Shown here: one piece after another, positions 35,353 to 43,617 of the stretch
Layout of the letters: each line of letters opens with the position of its first letter
Position numbering within the stretch: position 1 is the stretch's first letter
From: Shimia ponticola
GTDB taxonomy: Bacteria > Pseudomonadota > Alphaproteobacteria > Rhodobacterales > Rhodobacteraceae
Assembly (NCBI RefSeq): GCF_007995215.1
Contig: NZ_VCDK01000003.1
Coordinates: 248,001-312,000, forward strand
Reading direction: 5' to 3'
Length of the DNA stretch: 64,000 bases
Made by a program: the position numbers and the translations under genes
The notes under the pieces: model-generated
The model's database searches: none
Told to the model about the DNA's origin: nothing
What the model saw: only the letters and a program-made list of their open reading frames with translations

Positions 35353-35505
35353 ATGAAATCGCTTTTTGACGCCGTCGCAAAACGCCGCCAGTACCTTCGC
35401 ACCGTCTCGGAAATCGAGTCGATGCCGCTGGACGTGGCGCTTGATCTGGGTCTCTTCCGTGAAGACGCCCGCACAATTGCATCCAAGGCCGTTTACGGTC
35501 GCTAA
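35353..35505 (+). CDS. DUF1127 (YjiS-like) small protein
   Basis: A 50-residue protein (MKSLFDAVAKRRQYLRTVSE at the start) of the DUF1127 family. It has a basic amphipathic N-terminal helix, then the MPLDVALDLGLFREDARTIA part typical of the domain (L-DIGI-R-DI consensus). Small DUF1127 proteins in alphaproteobacteria are reported to interact with RNA or regulators and to affect phosphate and carbon physiology, and in Brucella they are activated by VtlR. A VtlR-like regulator is in this window. The gene is monocistronic, with operator-like sites before it and a hairpin with T-tract after it. Confidence 0.8.
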   Translation: MKSLFDAVAKRRQYLRTVSEIESMPLDVALDLGLFREDARTIASKAVYGR

Positions 35506-35529
35506 GGCACCGGAAATAGCGACGCACAT

Positions 35530-35566
35530 GGCCGTCCCCGCCGAAATTTTGGAGGGGCGGTCTTTT
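35530..35566 (+). terminator. terminator of the DUF1127 gene
   Basis: GGCCGTCCCC pairs, with one bulge and one G-T pair, to GGGGCGGTC, and TTTTT follows. It lies 25 bases after the DUF1127 stop and just before the convergent coaD end. Confidence 0.65.
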
Positions 35567-35580
35567 TCGTTTTGGCGGGG

Positions 35581-36078
35581 TTATTTTGCGCCGAGGCGCT
35601 CTTGCAACGCAGCTTGTACGGCTGGTGTCACAAAGCTTGAGACATCGCCGCCAAGGCGGGCGATTTCCTTAACCAGTTTCGATGCAATGGCCTGATGCTC
35701 GGCCTCGGCCATGAGGAACACGGTCTCGATACTGTCATCCAGCCGCCGGTTCATGCCGACCATCTGAAATTCATATTCAAAGTCCGCGACCGCGCGGAGA
35801 CCGCGGACGATGACCTGTGCGTTCACGTCACGCGCACAGTCAATCAACAGGTTTTCAAACGGGTGGGCGACAAACTCGCAGCCGGTTTGTTTGGACAGGT
35901 CGTCGAATTCAGCCTCGACCATGGCCACCCGCTCTTCGAGGGAAAACATCGGTCCCTTGTCGCGATTGATCGCAACGCCAACAACAAGACGATCCACAAG
36001 GACAGCGGCGCGTCTGATAATGTCCAGATGCCCCAAAGTGATCGGGTCAAACGTGCCGGGATATAGCCCAATACGCAT
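35581..36078 (-). CDS. coaD: phosphopantetheine adenylyltransferase
   Basis: Makes dephospho-CoA from 4'-phosphopantetheine and ATP. The 165-residue nucleotidyltransferase has RIGLYPGTFDPITLGHLDII (contains the T/HxGH motif), VIVRGLRAVADFEYEFQM, and SSFVTP near the C-terminus. The ATG at 36078 fits the family start; 15 upstream codons are unrelated. It converges on the DUF1127 gene. Confidence 0.96.
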   Translation of the reverse strand: MRIGLYPGTFDPITLGHLDIIRRAAVLVDRLVVGVAINRDKGPMFSLEERVAMVEAEFDDLSKQTGCEFVAHPFENLLIDCARDVNAQVIVRGLRAVADFEYEFQMVGMNRRLDDSIETVFLMAEAEHQAIASKLVKEIARLGGDVSSFVTPAVQAALQERLGAK

Positions 36079-36185
36079 GGCGGCGCCTCCTATTGCCGTC
36101 ATCGTGTCATTGGCGAGACCCAAGCAACATTATTGCGCGGGCGTCAACCGCCCTGCGCGCTTCGTGCGACCAAAGGGCCACAGGA

Positions 36186-36623
36186 TCAGGCATTGCCCAT
36201 GATCATGTCGGTCAGCGCTTCTTTCTCGCGCTCAAGAGATTTCAGTTGGGCTTTGACCACGTCACCCAGCGAGATCAGGCCAATCATGGCACTGCCATCC
36301 ATCACGGGCATGTGCCGAAAGCGCCCTTCTGTCATTGAGGTCAGCACATCTTCGGCGCTGTCATTGGGGCCGCAGGTCTGCACCTTGGCGGTCATCAGGT
36401 CAGCAGCTGTTTCATCAAGACAGCCCTGACCGCGCCGCCCGACTTCGCGCACGATGTCGCGTTCGGACAGGATGCCTTCCGGGCTCGTGCCGTCCGTGGA
36501 CACGACGACTGTCCCGATCTTTTTGCCGGACAGGATGGTGGCAACGCGGGCAACCTTTTCCTTGGGGCTGACCGTCTCAACACCTGCTGCGGGTTTGCTC
36601 CGCAGGATATCTGAAACGCGCAT
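36186..36623 (-). CDS. CBS-domain pair protein
   Basis: A 145-residue protein made only of two CBS domains, residues about 8-65 and 75-130. Motifs are KKIGTVVVSTDG, GILSERDIVREVGRRG and GRFRHMPVMDG with GLISLGDVVKAQL. Stand-alone CBS pairs usually bind adenine nucleotides and modulate partner enzymes. Nothing in the neighbourhood names the partner. AGGAGG precedes the ATG. Single gene, same strand as the LysR regulator upstream, gap of 34 bases. Confidence 0.87.
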   Translation of the reverse strand: MRVSDILRSKPAAGVETVSPKEKVARVATILSGKKIGTVVVSTDGTSPEGILSERDIVREVGRRGQGCLDETAADLMTAKVQTCGPNDSAEDVLTSMTEGRFRHMPVMDGSAMIGLISLGDVVKAQLKSLEREKEALTDMIMGNA

Positions 36624-36657
36624 TTACTCCTCCTTCATGCCGGCAATCGTTGGATTT

Positions 36658-37569
36658 TCAGCTTAGGCGGGTGTTTTCCGCTGCGTCAAGCTTACCGAGG
36701 GCCTGCCGCATCTCTGAGACGAGCGCATTTGCAAAGCGACCTAGCCGATCAGAGGCACGGTCATCGGCGTGGCGCACAAGGTGAAACGCCCGCGTGAAGG
36801 CGATCTGGTCAGGCAGAACAAAACGCAGATCAGGCGCGGCGGACATCGCAAAATCATGCACGACGCCAACCCCACCGCCCGCCGCAAGCATCTGCAGCTG
36901 TACTGCCGCCGAAGACGAAGCCAACGGCACCCGTGTCACTCCAAGGTCAGACAGATAGTCCAATTCGCGGTCAAAGATCATGTCGGGGATGTAGCCGACA
37001 AATCGATGGCCATGCAGATCGTTCGGCGTAGTGATCCCCGGGTGTTTGTCGAGATAGGCATTCGAGGCCGCCAGATGCAGGCGATAATCCGCGATCTTTT
37101 GCACCAGCAAACGGCCTGCCGTCGGCGGGGAAACCGTAATGGCAAGATCGGCTTCGCGGCGCGACAGGTTCACTGAGCGGGGCAAGGCCAGGATCTGTAT
37201 ATCGAGGTCGGGAAACCGCGCGGCCAGCCGTTCACAAATTTCAGGTAACAGGAAATTTGCACACCCGTCAGGTGCGCCCAGACGGATCGCTCCGGATAGC
37301 CCCTGCCCCGGATCGGTGATCCCGGCCAAACCGGCCCGCAACTCCGCCTCCATCGCCTCGACACGCGGCAAAAGCTCTGCCCCCGCCGATGTCAGCCCAT
37401 AGCCCTGCGGTGATTTAACAAAGAGAGCACGATCCATCGCCCCCTCTAGCCGGGCGATATGACGTCCAACCGTTGCTGGATCGATCCGCAGTACGCGCGC
37501 TGCGGCGGTCAGCCCACCTTCTCGTGCGACGCACAGGAAAATACGCAAATCATCCCAACGGCTATCCAT
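36658..37569 (-). CDS. LysR-type regulator beside mmsA
   Basis: A 303-residue LysR-family protein. The N-terminal helix-turn-helix is SRWDDLRIFLCVAREGGLTA to VGRHIARLEGAMDRALF, and the effector domain begins near residue 90 (IRLGAPDGCANFLLPEI). The ATG at 37569 aligns with the family; a reading to 37668 would run into the mmsA start. It is divergent from mmsA with 97 bases between starts, the classic LysR arrangement, so it probably controls valine catabolism or an aldehyde response. Its inducer is unknown. Confidence 0.85.
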   Translation of the reverse strand: MDSRWDDLRIFLCVAREGGLTAAARVLRIDPATVGRHIARLEGAMDRALFVKSPQGYGLTSAGAELLPRVEAMEAELRAGLAGITDPGQGLSGAIRLGAPDGCANFLLPEICERLAARFPDLDIQILALPRSVNLSRREADLAITVSPPTAGRLLVQKIADYRLHLAASNAYLDKHPGITTPNDLHGHRFVGYIPDMIFDRELDYLSDLGVTRVPLASSSAAVQLQMLAAGGGVGVVHDFAMSAAPDLRFVLPDQIAFTRAFHLVRHADDRASDRLGRFANALVSEMRQALGKLDAAENTRLS

Positions 37570-37666
37570 GTTGCACCTGTGATTTTGCAAAGCCTTTTGA
37601 GCCAATGCCTGTGTTTTTGCAGCGTATGCAAGGCTAAACTCGCGTCGAACGGGATGGAGGACCGAC

Positions 37667-39166
37667 ATGCAAGAACTGAGCCACTATATCAACGGCAGCC
37701 ATGTGAACGGCACATCGGGCCGATTTGCCGATGTGATGAACCCAGCTACGGGCGAAGTGCAGGCGCAAGTCCCGCTCGCGACAACCGCCGAGGTTGACCG
37801 CGCCGTTGAAATCGCCGCTGCCGCGCAACCAGCATGGGCAGCGGTAAACCCACAGCGCCGTGCGCGCGTGATGATGAAATTTGTCAGCCTCTTGCATCGT
37901 GATATGGACAAGCTGGCCGAAGCGCTGAGCCGCGAACACGGAAAGACGCTGCCAGACGCGGCAGGCGACGTGCAACGCGGATTGGAGGTTGTCGAATTCT
38001 GCATCGGCGCGCCGCATCTTCTGAAAGGCGACTATACCGACAGCGCAGGTCCCGGCATCGACATGTATTCGATGAAACAGCCTTTGGGTGTCACGGCGGG
38101 CATAACGCCGTTTAACTTCCCAGCGATGATCCCAATGTGGATGTTCGCGCCTGCCATCGTGTGCGGGAACGCGTTCATCCTGAAACCCTCGGAACGCGAC
38201 CCATCGGTCCCGCTGATGCTGGCTGAGTTGATGGAAGAAGCAGGCCTGCCAAAAGGCATCCTTCAGGTCGTAAACGGCGATAAGGAAGCAGTGGACGCAA
38301 TCCTTGATAACCCAATCATTCAGTCGGTGGGCTTTGTCGGATCAACACCGATTGCCGAGTATATCTATGGCCGTGGCTGCGCGAACGGCAAACGCGTGCA
38401 GTGTTTTGGTGGTGCCAAGAACCACATGATCATCATGCCGGATGCTGACATGGATCAGGCCGCAGACGCGCTCGTCGGCGCTGGCTACGGCGCGGCGGGC
38501 GAACGCTGCATGGCGATTTCGGTCGCGGTCCCGGTCGGTGATGAAACCGCTGATCGTCTGATCGAGAAACTGGTTCCGCGCGTTGAGGCACTTAAGGTCG
38601 GGCCCTACACCGCGGGGAATGACGTGGATTACGGTCCAGTCGTCACAGCCGCTGCCAAGGCCAACATCGAACGCCTCGTGCAATCGGGTATCGACCAAGG
38701 GGCCAAGCTGGTTGTCGACGGTCGTGACTTCAAACTGCAGGGCTACGAAGACGGGTTCTTTGTCGGTGCGCACCTTTTCGACCACGCGACCAAAGACATG
38801 GACATCTACAAGACCGAGATCTTCGGCCCTGTCCTGACAACCGTCCGCGCGCAAAGCTACGAAGAGGCCATCGGCCTCGCGATGGATCATGAATACGGCA
38901 ACGGCACCGCGATCTTTACCCGCGACGGTGACACCGCGCGCGATTTCGCGAACCGGATCAACATCGGGATGGTCGGCGTGAATGTGCCCATCCCTGTGCC
39001 CCTAGCCTACCACACCTTTGGCGGGTGGAAGAAATCCATGTTCGGGGACCTGAACCAACACGGCGCGGATTCGATCAAGTTCTACACCCGGACCAAAACA
39101 ATCACCTCGCGCTGGCCATCCGGCATCAAGGAAGGCGGAGAGTTCAGCATCCCAGTGATGGAATAA
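37667..39166 (+). CDS. mmsA: methylmalonate-semialdehyde dehydrogenase (CoA-acylating)
   Basis: Converts methylmalonate semialdehyde to propionyl-CoA in valine degradation (and handles malonate semialdehyde). The 499-residue aldehyde dehydrogenase has the MmsA-specific CGNAFILKPSERDPS, GFVGSTPIAEYIY, KRVQCFGGAKNHMIIMPDAD and the catalytic cysteine in AAGERCMAIS. In place of the general-base glutamate, the FGGAKNH sequence marks the CoA-acylating subgroup. GGATGGAGG precedes the ATG. The other valine genes follow 2.2 kb downstream, after two glycan genes. Confidence 0.95.
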   Translation: MQELSHYINGSHVNGTSGRFADVMNPATGEVQAQVPLATTAEVDRAVEIAAAAQPAWAAVNPQRRARVMMKFVSLLHRDMDKLAEALSREHGKTLPDAAGDVQRGLEVVEFCIGAPHLLKGDYTDSAGPGIDMYSMKQPLGVTAGITPFNFPAMIPMWMFAPAIVCGNAFILKPSERDPSVPLMLAELMEEAGLPKGILQVVNGDKEAVDAILDNPIIQSVGFVGSTPIAEYIYGRGCANGKRVQCFGGAKNHMIIMPDADMDQAADALVGAGYGAAGERCMAISVAVPVGDETADRLIEKLVPRVEALKVGPYTAGNDVDYGPVVTAAAKANIERLVQSGIDQGAKLVVDGRDFKLQGYEDGFFVGAHLFDHATKDMDIYKTEIFGPVLTTVRAQSYEEAIGLAMDHEYGNGTAIFTRDGDTARDFANRINIGMVGVNVPIPVPLAYHTFGGWKKSMFGDLNQHGADSIKFYTRTKTITSRWPSGIKEGGEFSIPVME

Positions 39167-39181
39167 CAAAATCACGCGCGT

Positions 39182-39205
39182 GGCCCGGGTGACGTCCGGG
39201 CCATG
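39182..39205 (+). terminator. hairpin after mmsA
   Basis: TGGCCCGG pairs with CCGGGCCA around a 7-base loop between the convergent mmsA and GT4 genes. There is no T-tract. The GGCCCGGG core is like the repeat elements after gltA and bcp. Confidence 0.45.
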
Positions 39206-39214
39206 CGATAGCCG

Positions 39215-40393
39215 CTAGATGTGGGCGGCGAGATGCTGCTCAAGTTTCGTCAAAAGCAGGTCATTATCGAACCGCTCTACTGCGGTCAGCCGCGCGTTCA
39301 TTGCCACGCGCGCCTTTTCTTCGTCAGGCATCGTCAGCGCATGCTCCAAGGCATCGCGATACGCTTCAAAGTCATGTTCCTTGACCATCCAGCCACTTTC
39401 GCCGTGGTCAATCGCCTCTGGAATGCCGGCATGATTGGTCGTCACCACAAGACATCCGGTTGCCATCGCCTCTTGGATGGCCGTTGGCAGGCCTTCTGTG
39501 TTGCCATTTTCGGCTGTGATTGAATGCTGAACAAAAACCTCGGAAGTCGCCAGCAATTGCCGGACCTCTTCATGCGGCAGCGCTCCGGGAAGGTGGACCT
39601 TGTCCTGCAATCCCATGGCATTCACCAGATCAACCGCATCTTGCCAAAGCACGTCTCCGCCCACCATCGTCAGCGTGGCATGCGGCGCTTTTTCAAGCAC
39701 TTCTGCAAAAGCCTTGATGGTCAGCAAAGGAGCCTTTTTCTCGACAAAACGTCCAAGCGCAAGGCAGGACCCCGGCACTTTGGGCTGCGGTTGAAAACGG
39801 CGCACGTCAACGCCAGAGGGGATCACAACAGAATTGGGGTGCGCAAATCCAACACTTGCAAGGTTATCCAGCAGGAATTGCGACACCGAAATCACGCCGG
39901 TCAGTTTTGGAAGCATGTATTTGTAGGATTTGACGATGTGCTTCTTGCGGATGCGGGATGACGCGTCACTGCCCCTGAAATAGCAGAAGATGGGGATACC
40001 GACCTCATTGGCGACGTCGCACATGAACACGCCCTCTGGCCCGAATTCTGCGAGGATCACGTCAGGAGCTTCGCTGACCAAGAATTCCTTGAGTTTGCGT
40101 TTGGCCCGACCAAAGGGCATGCGCGATGCACCGATCTTTTTGCGGTTATAGCCATGCACAAACGGTTCCGCGATTTTGTCGCCAAATGACCTGCGGGCAT
40201 CGGCGCGGGCAAAGACGGTTTTGCCGATTGGATCGGCACTTGACCATTTGCCGGTGACAACAATCGTATTGCCGCCGAACAGCTTGCGGATGTGGCGGTT
40301 TACAAAGGTTTGCCCCTCGAAATAATACACGCCCACAGCGACGCATGCTTTGAGGTCAGCGTCGGTCGCGTTTTTTGTAATGACTTTGTCCAT
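39215..40393 (-). CDS. GT4-family glycosyltransferase
   Basis: A 392-residue GT-B glycosyltransferase of the group 1 (GT4) type. The C-terminal half has LALGRFVEKKAPLLTIKAFA, then the HSITAENGNTEGLPTAIQEA donor-site segment with the E-x7-E pattern, and CLVVTTNHAGIPEAIDHGES. The acceptor domain begins VGVYYFEGQTFVNRHIRKLF. It likely adds a sugar to an exopolysaccharide or lipid-linked glycan in the cytoplasm. It is divergent from the TupA-like gene with only 20 bases between start codons. This two-gene group interrupts the valine degradation genes. Confidence 0.87.
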   Translation of the reverse strand: MDKVITKNATDADLKACVAVGVYYFEGQTFVNRHIRKLFGGNTIVVTGKWSSADPIGKTVFARADARRSFGDKIAEPFVHGYNRKKIGASRMPFGRAKRKLKEFLVSEAPDVILAEFGPEGVFMCDVANEVGIPIFCYFRGSDASSRIRKKHIVKSYKYMLPKLTGVISVSQFLLDNLASVGFAHPNSVVIPSGVDVRRFQPQPKVPGSCLALGRFVEKKAPLLTIKAFAEVLEKAPHATLTMVGGDVLWQDAVDLVNAMGLQDKVHLPGALPHEEVRQLLATSEVFVQHSITAENGNTEGLPTAIQEAMATGCLVVTTNHAGIPEAIDHGESGWMVKEHDFEAYRDALEHALTMPDEEKARVAMNARLTAVERFDNDLLLTKLEQHLAAHI

Positions 40394-40413
40394 GAACCTC
40401 TGGGACCCGCCTT

Positions 40414-41334
40414 ATGCGCATTCAAACTAAGCTGCCGCAGCGATCATGGGCCGGTGACCTTGTCCATGAGTGGCGCCTTGAACGCCGGTACAGACGCGAT
40501 GCCAAAAAAGGCTATCCATTGCTGCTGCGGATTGCCGAAAAGCGTTTAGGCTATCGTCCTGATATTCACAATCCAAAGACCTTCAACGAAAAGGTCCAGT
40601 GGCGAAAAGTCTACGATCAAAACCCGCTGTTCCCGATCATTTCGGATAAGCTTAGACTGCGGGATTATCTTGCCGAGCAGTTGGGAAATGCCACTGCCAC
40701 TGACATTTTGCCAGAGCTGTTGCTGGTTACAGATACGCCCCAGACCGTTGATCTGACGGGTTTACCCGATGCGTGGGTCGCCAAGGCCAACCATGCTAGC
40801 GGCTGGAATATCTTTGCCACGCCAGACGACCCAATGGACGAAGCGGCGTTGCGCCACGAAATGACCCGCTGGCTGCGCCTGTCCTATGGCAAGAAAAAGC
40901 GGGAGTGGGCCTATCAGAGCATCCCGCGCAAGATCATGTTCGAAAGCTTCATGGAAGGCAGCGATGGACGCGCGCCAGACGATCTGAAATTTGTGATGTT
41001 CGGCGACAGTGTTGGCTATGTGATGTGGGAAGACGACCGCTTTGGAGACCATTCCCAGCATTTGGTCGACGAACACTGGACCCCCCTAGATTTCACGACG
41101 AACGAATACGCACAACGCGACTTGCCGCCCCCGCCCGACGGATATGCCGAAATGCTTTCGATCGCGAAAGCAATCGGGAAAGCGTTCGACCATGTCCGTG
41201 TCGATTTCATGTTCACCAAAGATGGCTTTGTTCTGAATGAGCTGACGCTCTATCGGGGAAGCGGGATGAAGGCGTTTAACCCCGTGTCTTTCGACCGACT
41301 CTTTGGCGATATGTGGACACTGCCCACGGTTTAG
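40414..41334 (+). CDS. TupA-like ATP-grasp protein
   Basis: A 306-residue protein of the TupA-like ATP-grasp family (named after teichuronopeptide biosynthesis), common in polysaccharide clusters. Signatures are NPKTFNEKVQWRKVYDQNPL near the N-terminus, AWVAKANHASGWN, and RKIMFESFMEGSDGRAPDDL followed by KFVMFGDSV and FVLNELTLYRGSGMKAF. Family members probably ligate an amino acid or acid to a sugar, but the substrate is unknown. The start codon is 20 bases from that of the divergent glycosyltransferase, so the promoters must lie in coding sequence or the starts are later than drawn. Confidence 0.85.
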   Translation: MRIQTKLPQRSWAGDLVHEWRLERRYRRDAKKGYPLLLRIAEKRLGYRPDIHNPKTFNEKVQWRKVYDQNPLFPIISDKLRLRDYLAEQLGNATATDILPELLLVTDTPQTVDLTGLPDAWVAKANHASGWNIFATPDDPMDEAALRHEMTRWLRLSYGKKKREWAYQSIPRKIMFESFMEGSDGRAPDDLKFVMFGDSVGYVMWEDDRFGDHSQHLVDEHWTPLDFTTNEYAQRDLPPPPDGYAEMLSIAKAIGKAFDHVRVDFMFTKDGFVLNELTLYRGSGMKAFNPVSFDRLFGDMWTLPTV

Positions 41335-41418
41335 GCGTCATCCTCGCCGCGTTTCTAGGGTTGCTTTGACGCAGCCCTCCGTTAATTTAACACTTGTTCA
41401 ATTACTGGAGGGGCCACG

Positions 41419-42558
41419 TTGGATTTTGCTCTGACCGAAGAACAAACGGCGATCTATGACATGGCGCGCAGCTTTGCGATGGATGAGATCGCACCGCACG
41501 CAGCACAGTGGGATCGTGACGGCTCGATCCCAAAGGATTTGTGGCCCAAACTGGCCGAGCTTGGCTTTGGCGGGCTCTACGTTCGTGAAGAAAGCGGCGG
41601 ATCGGGGCTAAGCCGTCTGGACGCCACGCTTGTCTTTGAAGCACTCAGCGAGGCCTGCGCATCTGTTGCGGCATTCCTGTCGATCCACAACATGTGCGCC
41701 GCGATGATTGACAAGTTCGGGTCCGACGACCTGCGTGATCGCTATCTTGCGCGTGCGATCTCGATGGAGACCTTCTTTTCCTATTGCCTGACCGAACCCG
41801 GCAGTGGGTCTGATGCCGCCGCGCTCAAGTCGCGCGCGGATCGTACCAATGAAGGATATGTTCTGAACGGGACCAAGGCCTTTATCTCGGGCGGAGGATA
41901 TTCGGACGCCTATATCGTCATGTGCCGCACAGGAGACGACGGACCAAAGGGCATCTCGTCGGTGATCGTTGATGATGGCTCGGACGGTCTGAGTTTTGGC
42001 GGATTAGAGGATAAAATGGGCTGGCGCAGCCAACCGACCCGCCAAGTTCAGTTGGACAATTGCAACATTCCTTCGGGCAATTTGCTGGGTGAGGAAGGCA
42101 AAGGTTTCACTTATGCGATGATGGGGCTTGATGGCGGGCGTCTGAACATTGCGGCCTGTTCTTTGGGTGCCGCGCAGGCGGCGTTGTCTCAGACCATCGA
42201 CTACATGAACGAGCGCAAGGCGTTTGGCCGTCCGATTGCAGATTTCCAGGCGTTGCAATTCCGGTTGGCGGATATGGAGATTGATCTGCAATGCGCACGT
42301 ACTTTCCTGCGACAGGCAGCGTGGAAGCTGGATAACGCCACGCCTGACGCGACCAAATTTTGCGCCATGGCCAAGAAACAGGTCACCGAGGTGGGCAGCC
42401 GCGTCGTGGACCAATGCCTGCAATTGCATGGCGGTTACGGATATCTTTCTGACTATGGCATCGAAAAGCGTGTGCGCGATCTGCGTGTGCATCAGATTCT
42501 CGAAGGCACCAATGAGATCATGCGCATGATCGTGTCGCGGGATATGCTGCGTGCATAG
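41419..42558 (+). CDS. isobutyryl-CoA dehydrogenase (acyl-CoA dehydrogenase family)
   Basis: A 379-residue FAD-dependent acyl-CoA dehydrogenase that, by context, oxidises isobutyryl-CoA to methacrylyl-CoA in valine degradation. Motifs are FSYCLTEPGSGSDAAALKSR, KAFISGGGYSDAYIV, RKAFGRPIADFQALQF and, at the C-terminus, QLHGGYGYLSDYGIEKRVRD with LEGTNEIMRMIV. The start is TTG at 41419: GGAGGGG lies 6 bases before it and the family N-terminus (DFALTEEQ) begins there, while the first ATG (41461) would remove conserved residues. It leads a coupled run with the hydrolase and mmsB. Confidence 0.92.
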   Translation: MDFALTEEQTAIYDMARSFAMDEIAPHAAQWDRDGSIPKDLWPKLAELGFGGLYVREESGGSGLSRLDATLVFEALSEACASVAAFLSIHNMCAAMIDKFGSDDLRDRYLARAISMETFFSYCLTEPGSGSDAAALKSRADRTNEGYVLNGTKAFISGGGYSDAYIVMCRTGDDGPKGISSVIVDDGSDGLSFGGLEDKMGWRSQPTRQVQLDNCNIPSGNLLGEEGKGFTYAMMGLDGGRLNIAACSLGAAQAALSQTIDYMNERKAFGRPIADFQALQFRLADMEIDLQCARTFLRQAAWKLDNATPDATKFCAMAKKQVTEVGSRVVDQCLQLHGGYGYLSDYGIEKRVRDLRVHQILEGTNEIMRMIVSRDMLRA

Positions 42559-42585
42559 GACAAATCCGGGACTGCGAAAGACACT

Positions 42586-43617
42586 ATGACAGACGTCCTG
42601 ATCCGCAAGGATGGCCGTGCGGGCCACATCACGCTGAACCGCCCCAAGGCGCTGAACGCGCTCACTTGGGACATGTGCCTTCAGATTGAGGCGGCGATCA
42701 CCGATTGGGCGTCCGACGATGGCGTTGCGCTTATCATCATTGACGCCGAGGGCGAGAAGGCCTTCTGCGCGGGCGGTGACATCGCAGAGATGTACCGCAC
42801 GGGCACCGAAGGCGACTTTGACTATGGGCGGCGGTTCTGGACCGATGAATACCGCCTGAACGCCAAACTTGCCCGCTATCCCAAACCAGTCGTCAGCTTC
42901 CTGCAAGGGTTCACCATGGGCGGCGGTGTGGGCCTTGGCTGTCATTGCAGCCATCGGGTCGTTGGCGACACCAGCCAGATCGCCATGCCAGAGGTTGGAA
43001 TCGGTTTGGTTCCTGACGTTGGTGGGTCCCTGATCCTTGCCCACGCGCCGGGGCAACTGGGTGACTATCTCGCTCTGACCGCTGCCCGCATGGATGCAGG
43101 CAATGCGATTTATGCGGGGTTTGCCGATCATTACGTTCCCGAAGACCAATGGAACGCGCTCAAGATCACGATGGCTGAGACCGGGCAACTGCCGGGCTTT
43201 GAGCACCCTGCCCCAAACGCGAGCTTTGCGGCACATGATGCTGAATTAAAACACTATTTCAGCGGCGCGACCCCTGCGGATATCGCGCGGGCGCTGGCGG
43301 TGTCAGATGATGATTTCGCCGCCTCGGCCCTCAAGGCGATCAAGCGGCATTCCCCGCTGGCCATGGCCTGTGGATTGTCGATCATTCGCCGACTGCGATC
43401 GACCGATGACATCACGCGCGCCCTGGAATTGGAATACCGCTTCACATCGCGCGCGATGGAGCATGGCGATTTCATCGAGGGCATTCGCGCTGCGATCATC
43501 GACAAGGATCGGAGCCCAAATTGGCGGCACACATTGGATAAGGTGCCGGCGGTTGACGTGTCGGCCATGCTGCACCCCTTGGGGGCGGATATTCTGAACT
43601 TGGAGGACCCCGCATGA
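42586..43617 (+). CDS. 3-hydroxyisobutyryl-CoA hydrolase
   Basis: A 343-residue crotonase-fold hydrolase that releases 3-hydroxyisobutyrate from its CoA ester, a step that removes reactive methacrylyl-CoA products. Motifs are HITLNRPKALNALTWDMC, KAFCAGGDIAEMYRTG, QGFTMGGGVGLGCHCSHRV and MPEVGIGLVPDVGGS. The length and C-terminal extension (DKDRSPNW) are those of HIBCH rather than a simple enoyl-CoA hydratase. It lies 27 bases after the dehydrogenase gene and overlaps mmsB by 4 bases. Confidence 0.92.
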   Translation: MTDVLIRKDGRAGHITLNRPKALNALTWDMCLQIEAAITDWASDDGVALIIIDAEGEKAFCAGGDIAEMYRTGTEGDFDYGRRFWTDEYRLNAKLARYPKPVVSFLQGFTMGGGVGLGCHCSHRVVGDTSQIAMPEVGIGLVPDVGGSLILAHAPGQLGDYLALTAARMDAGNAIYAGFADHYVPEDQWNALKITMAETGQLPGFEHPAPNASFAAHDAELKHYFSGATPADIARALAVSDDDFAASALKAIKRHSPLAMACGLSIIRRLRSTDDITRALELEYRFTSRAMEHGDFIEGIRAAIIDKDRSPNWRHTLDKVPAVDVSAMLHPLGADILNLEDPA

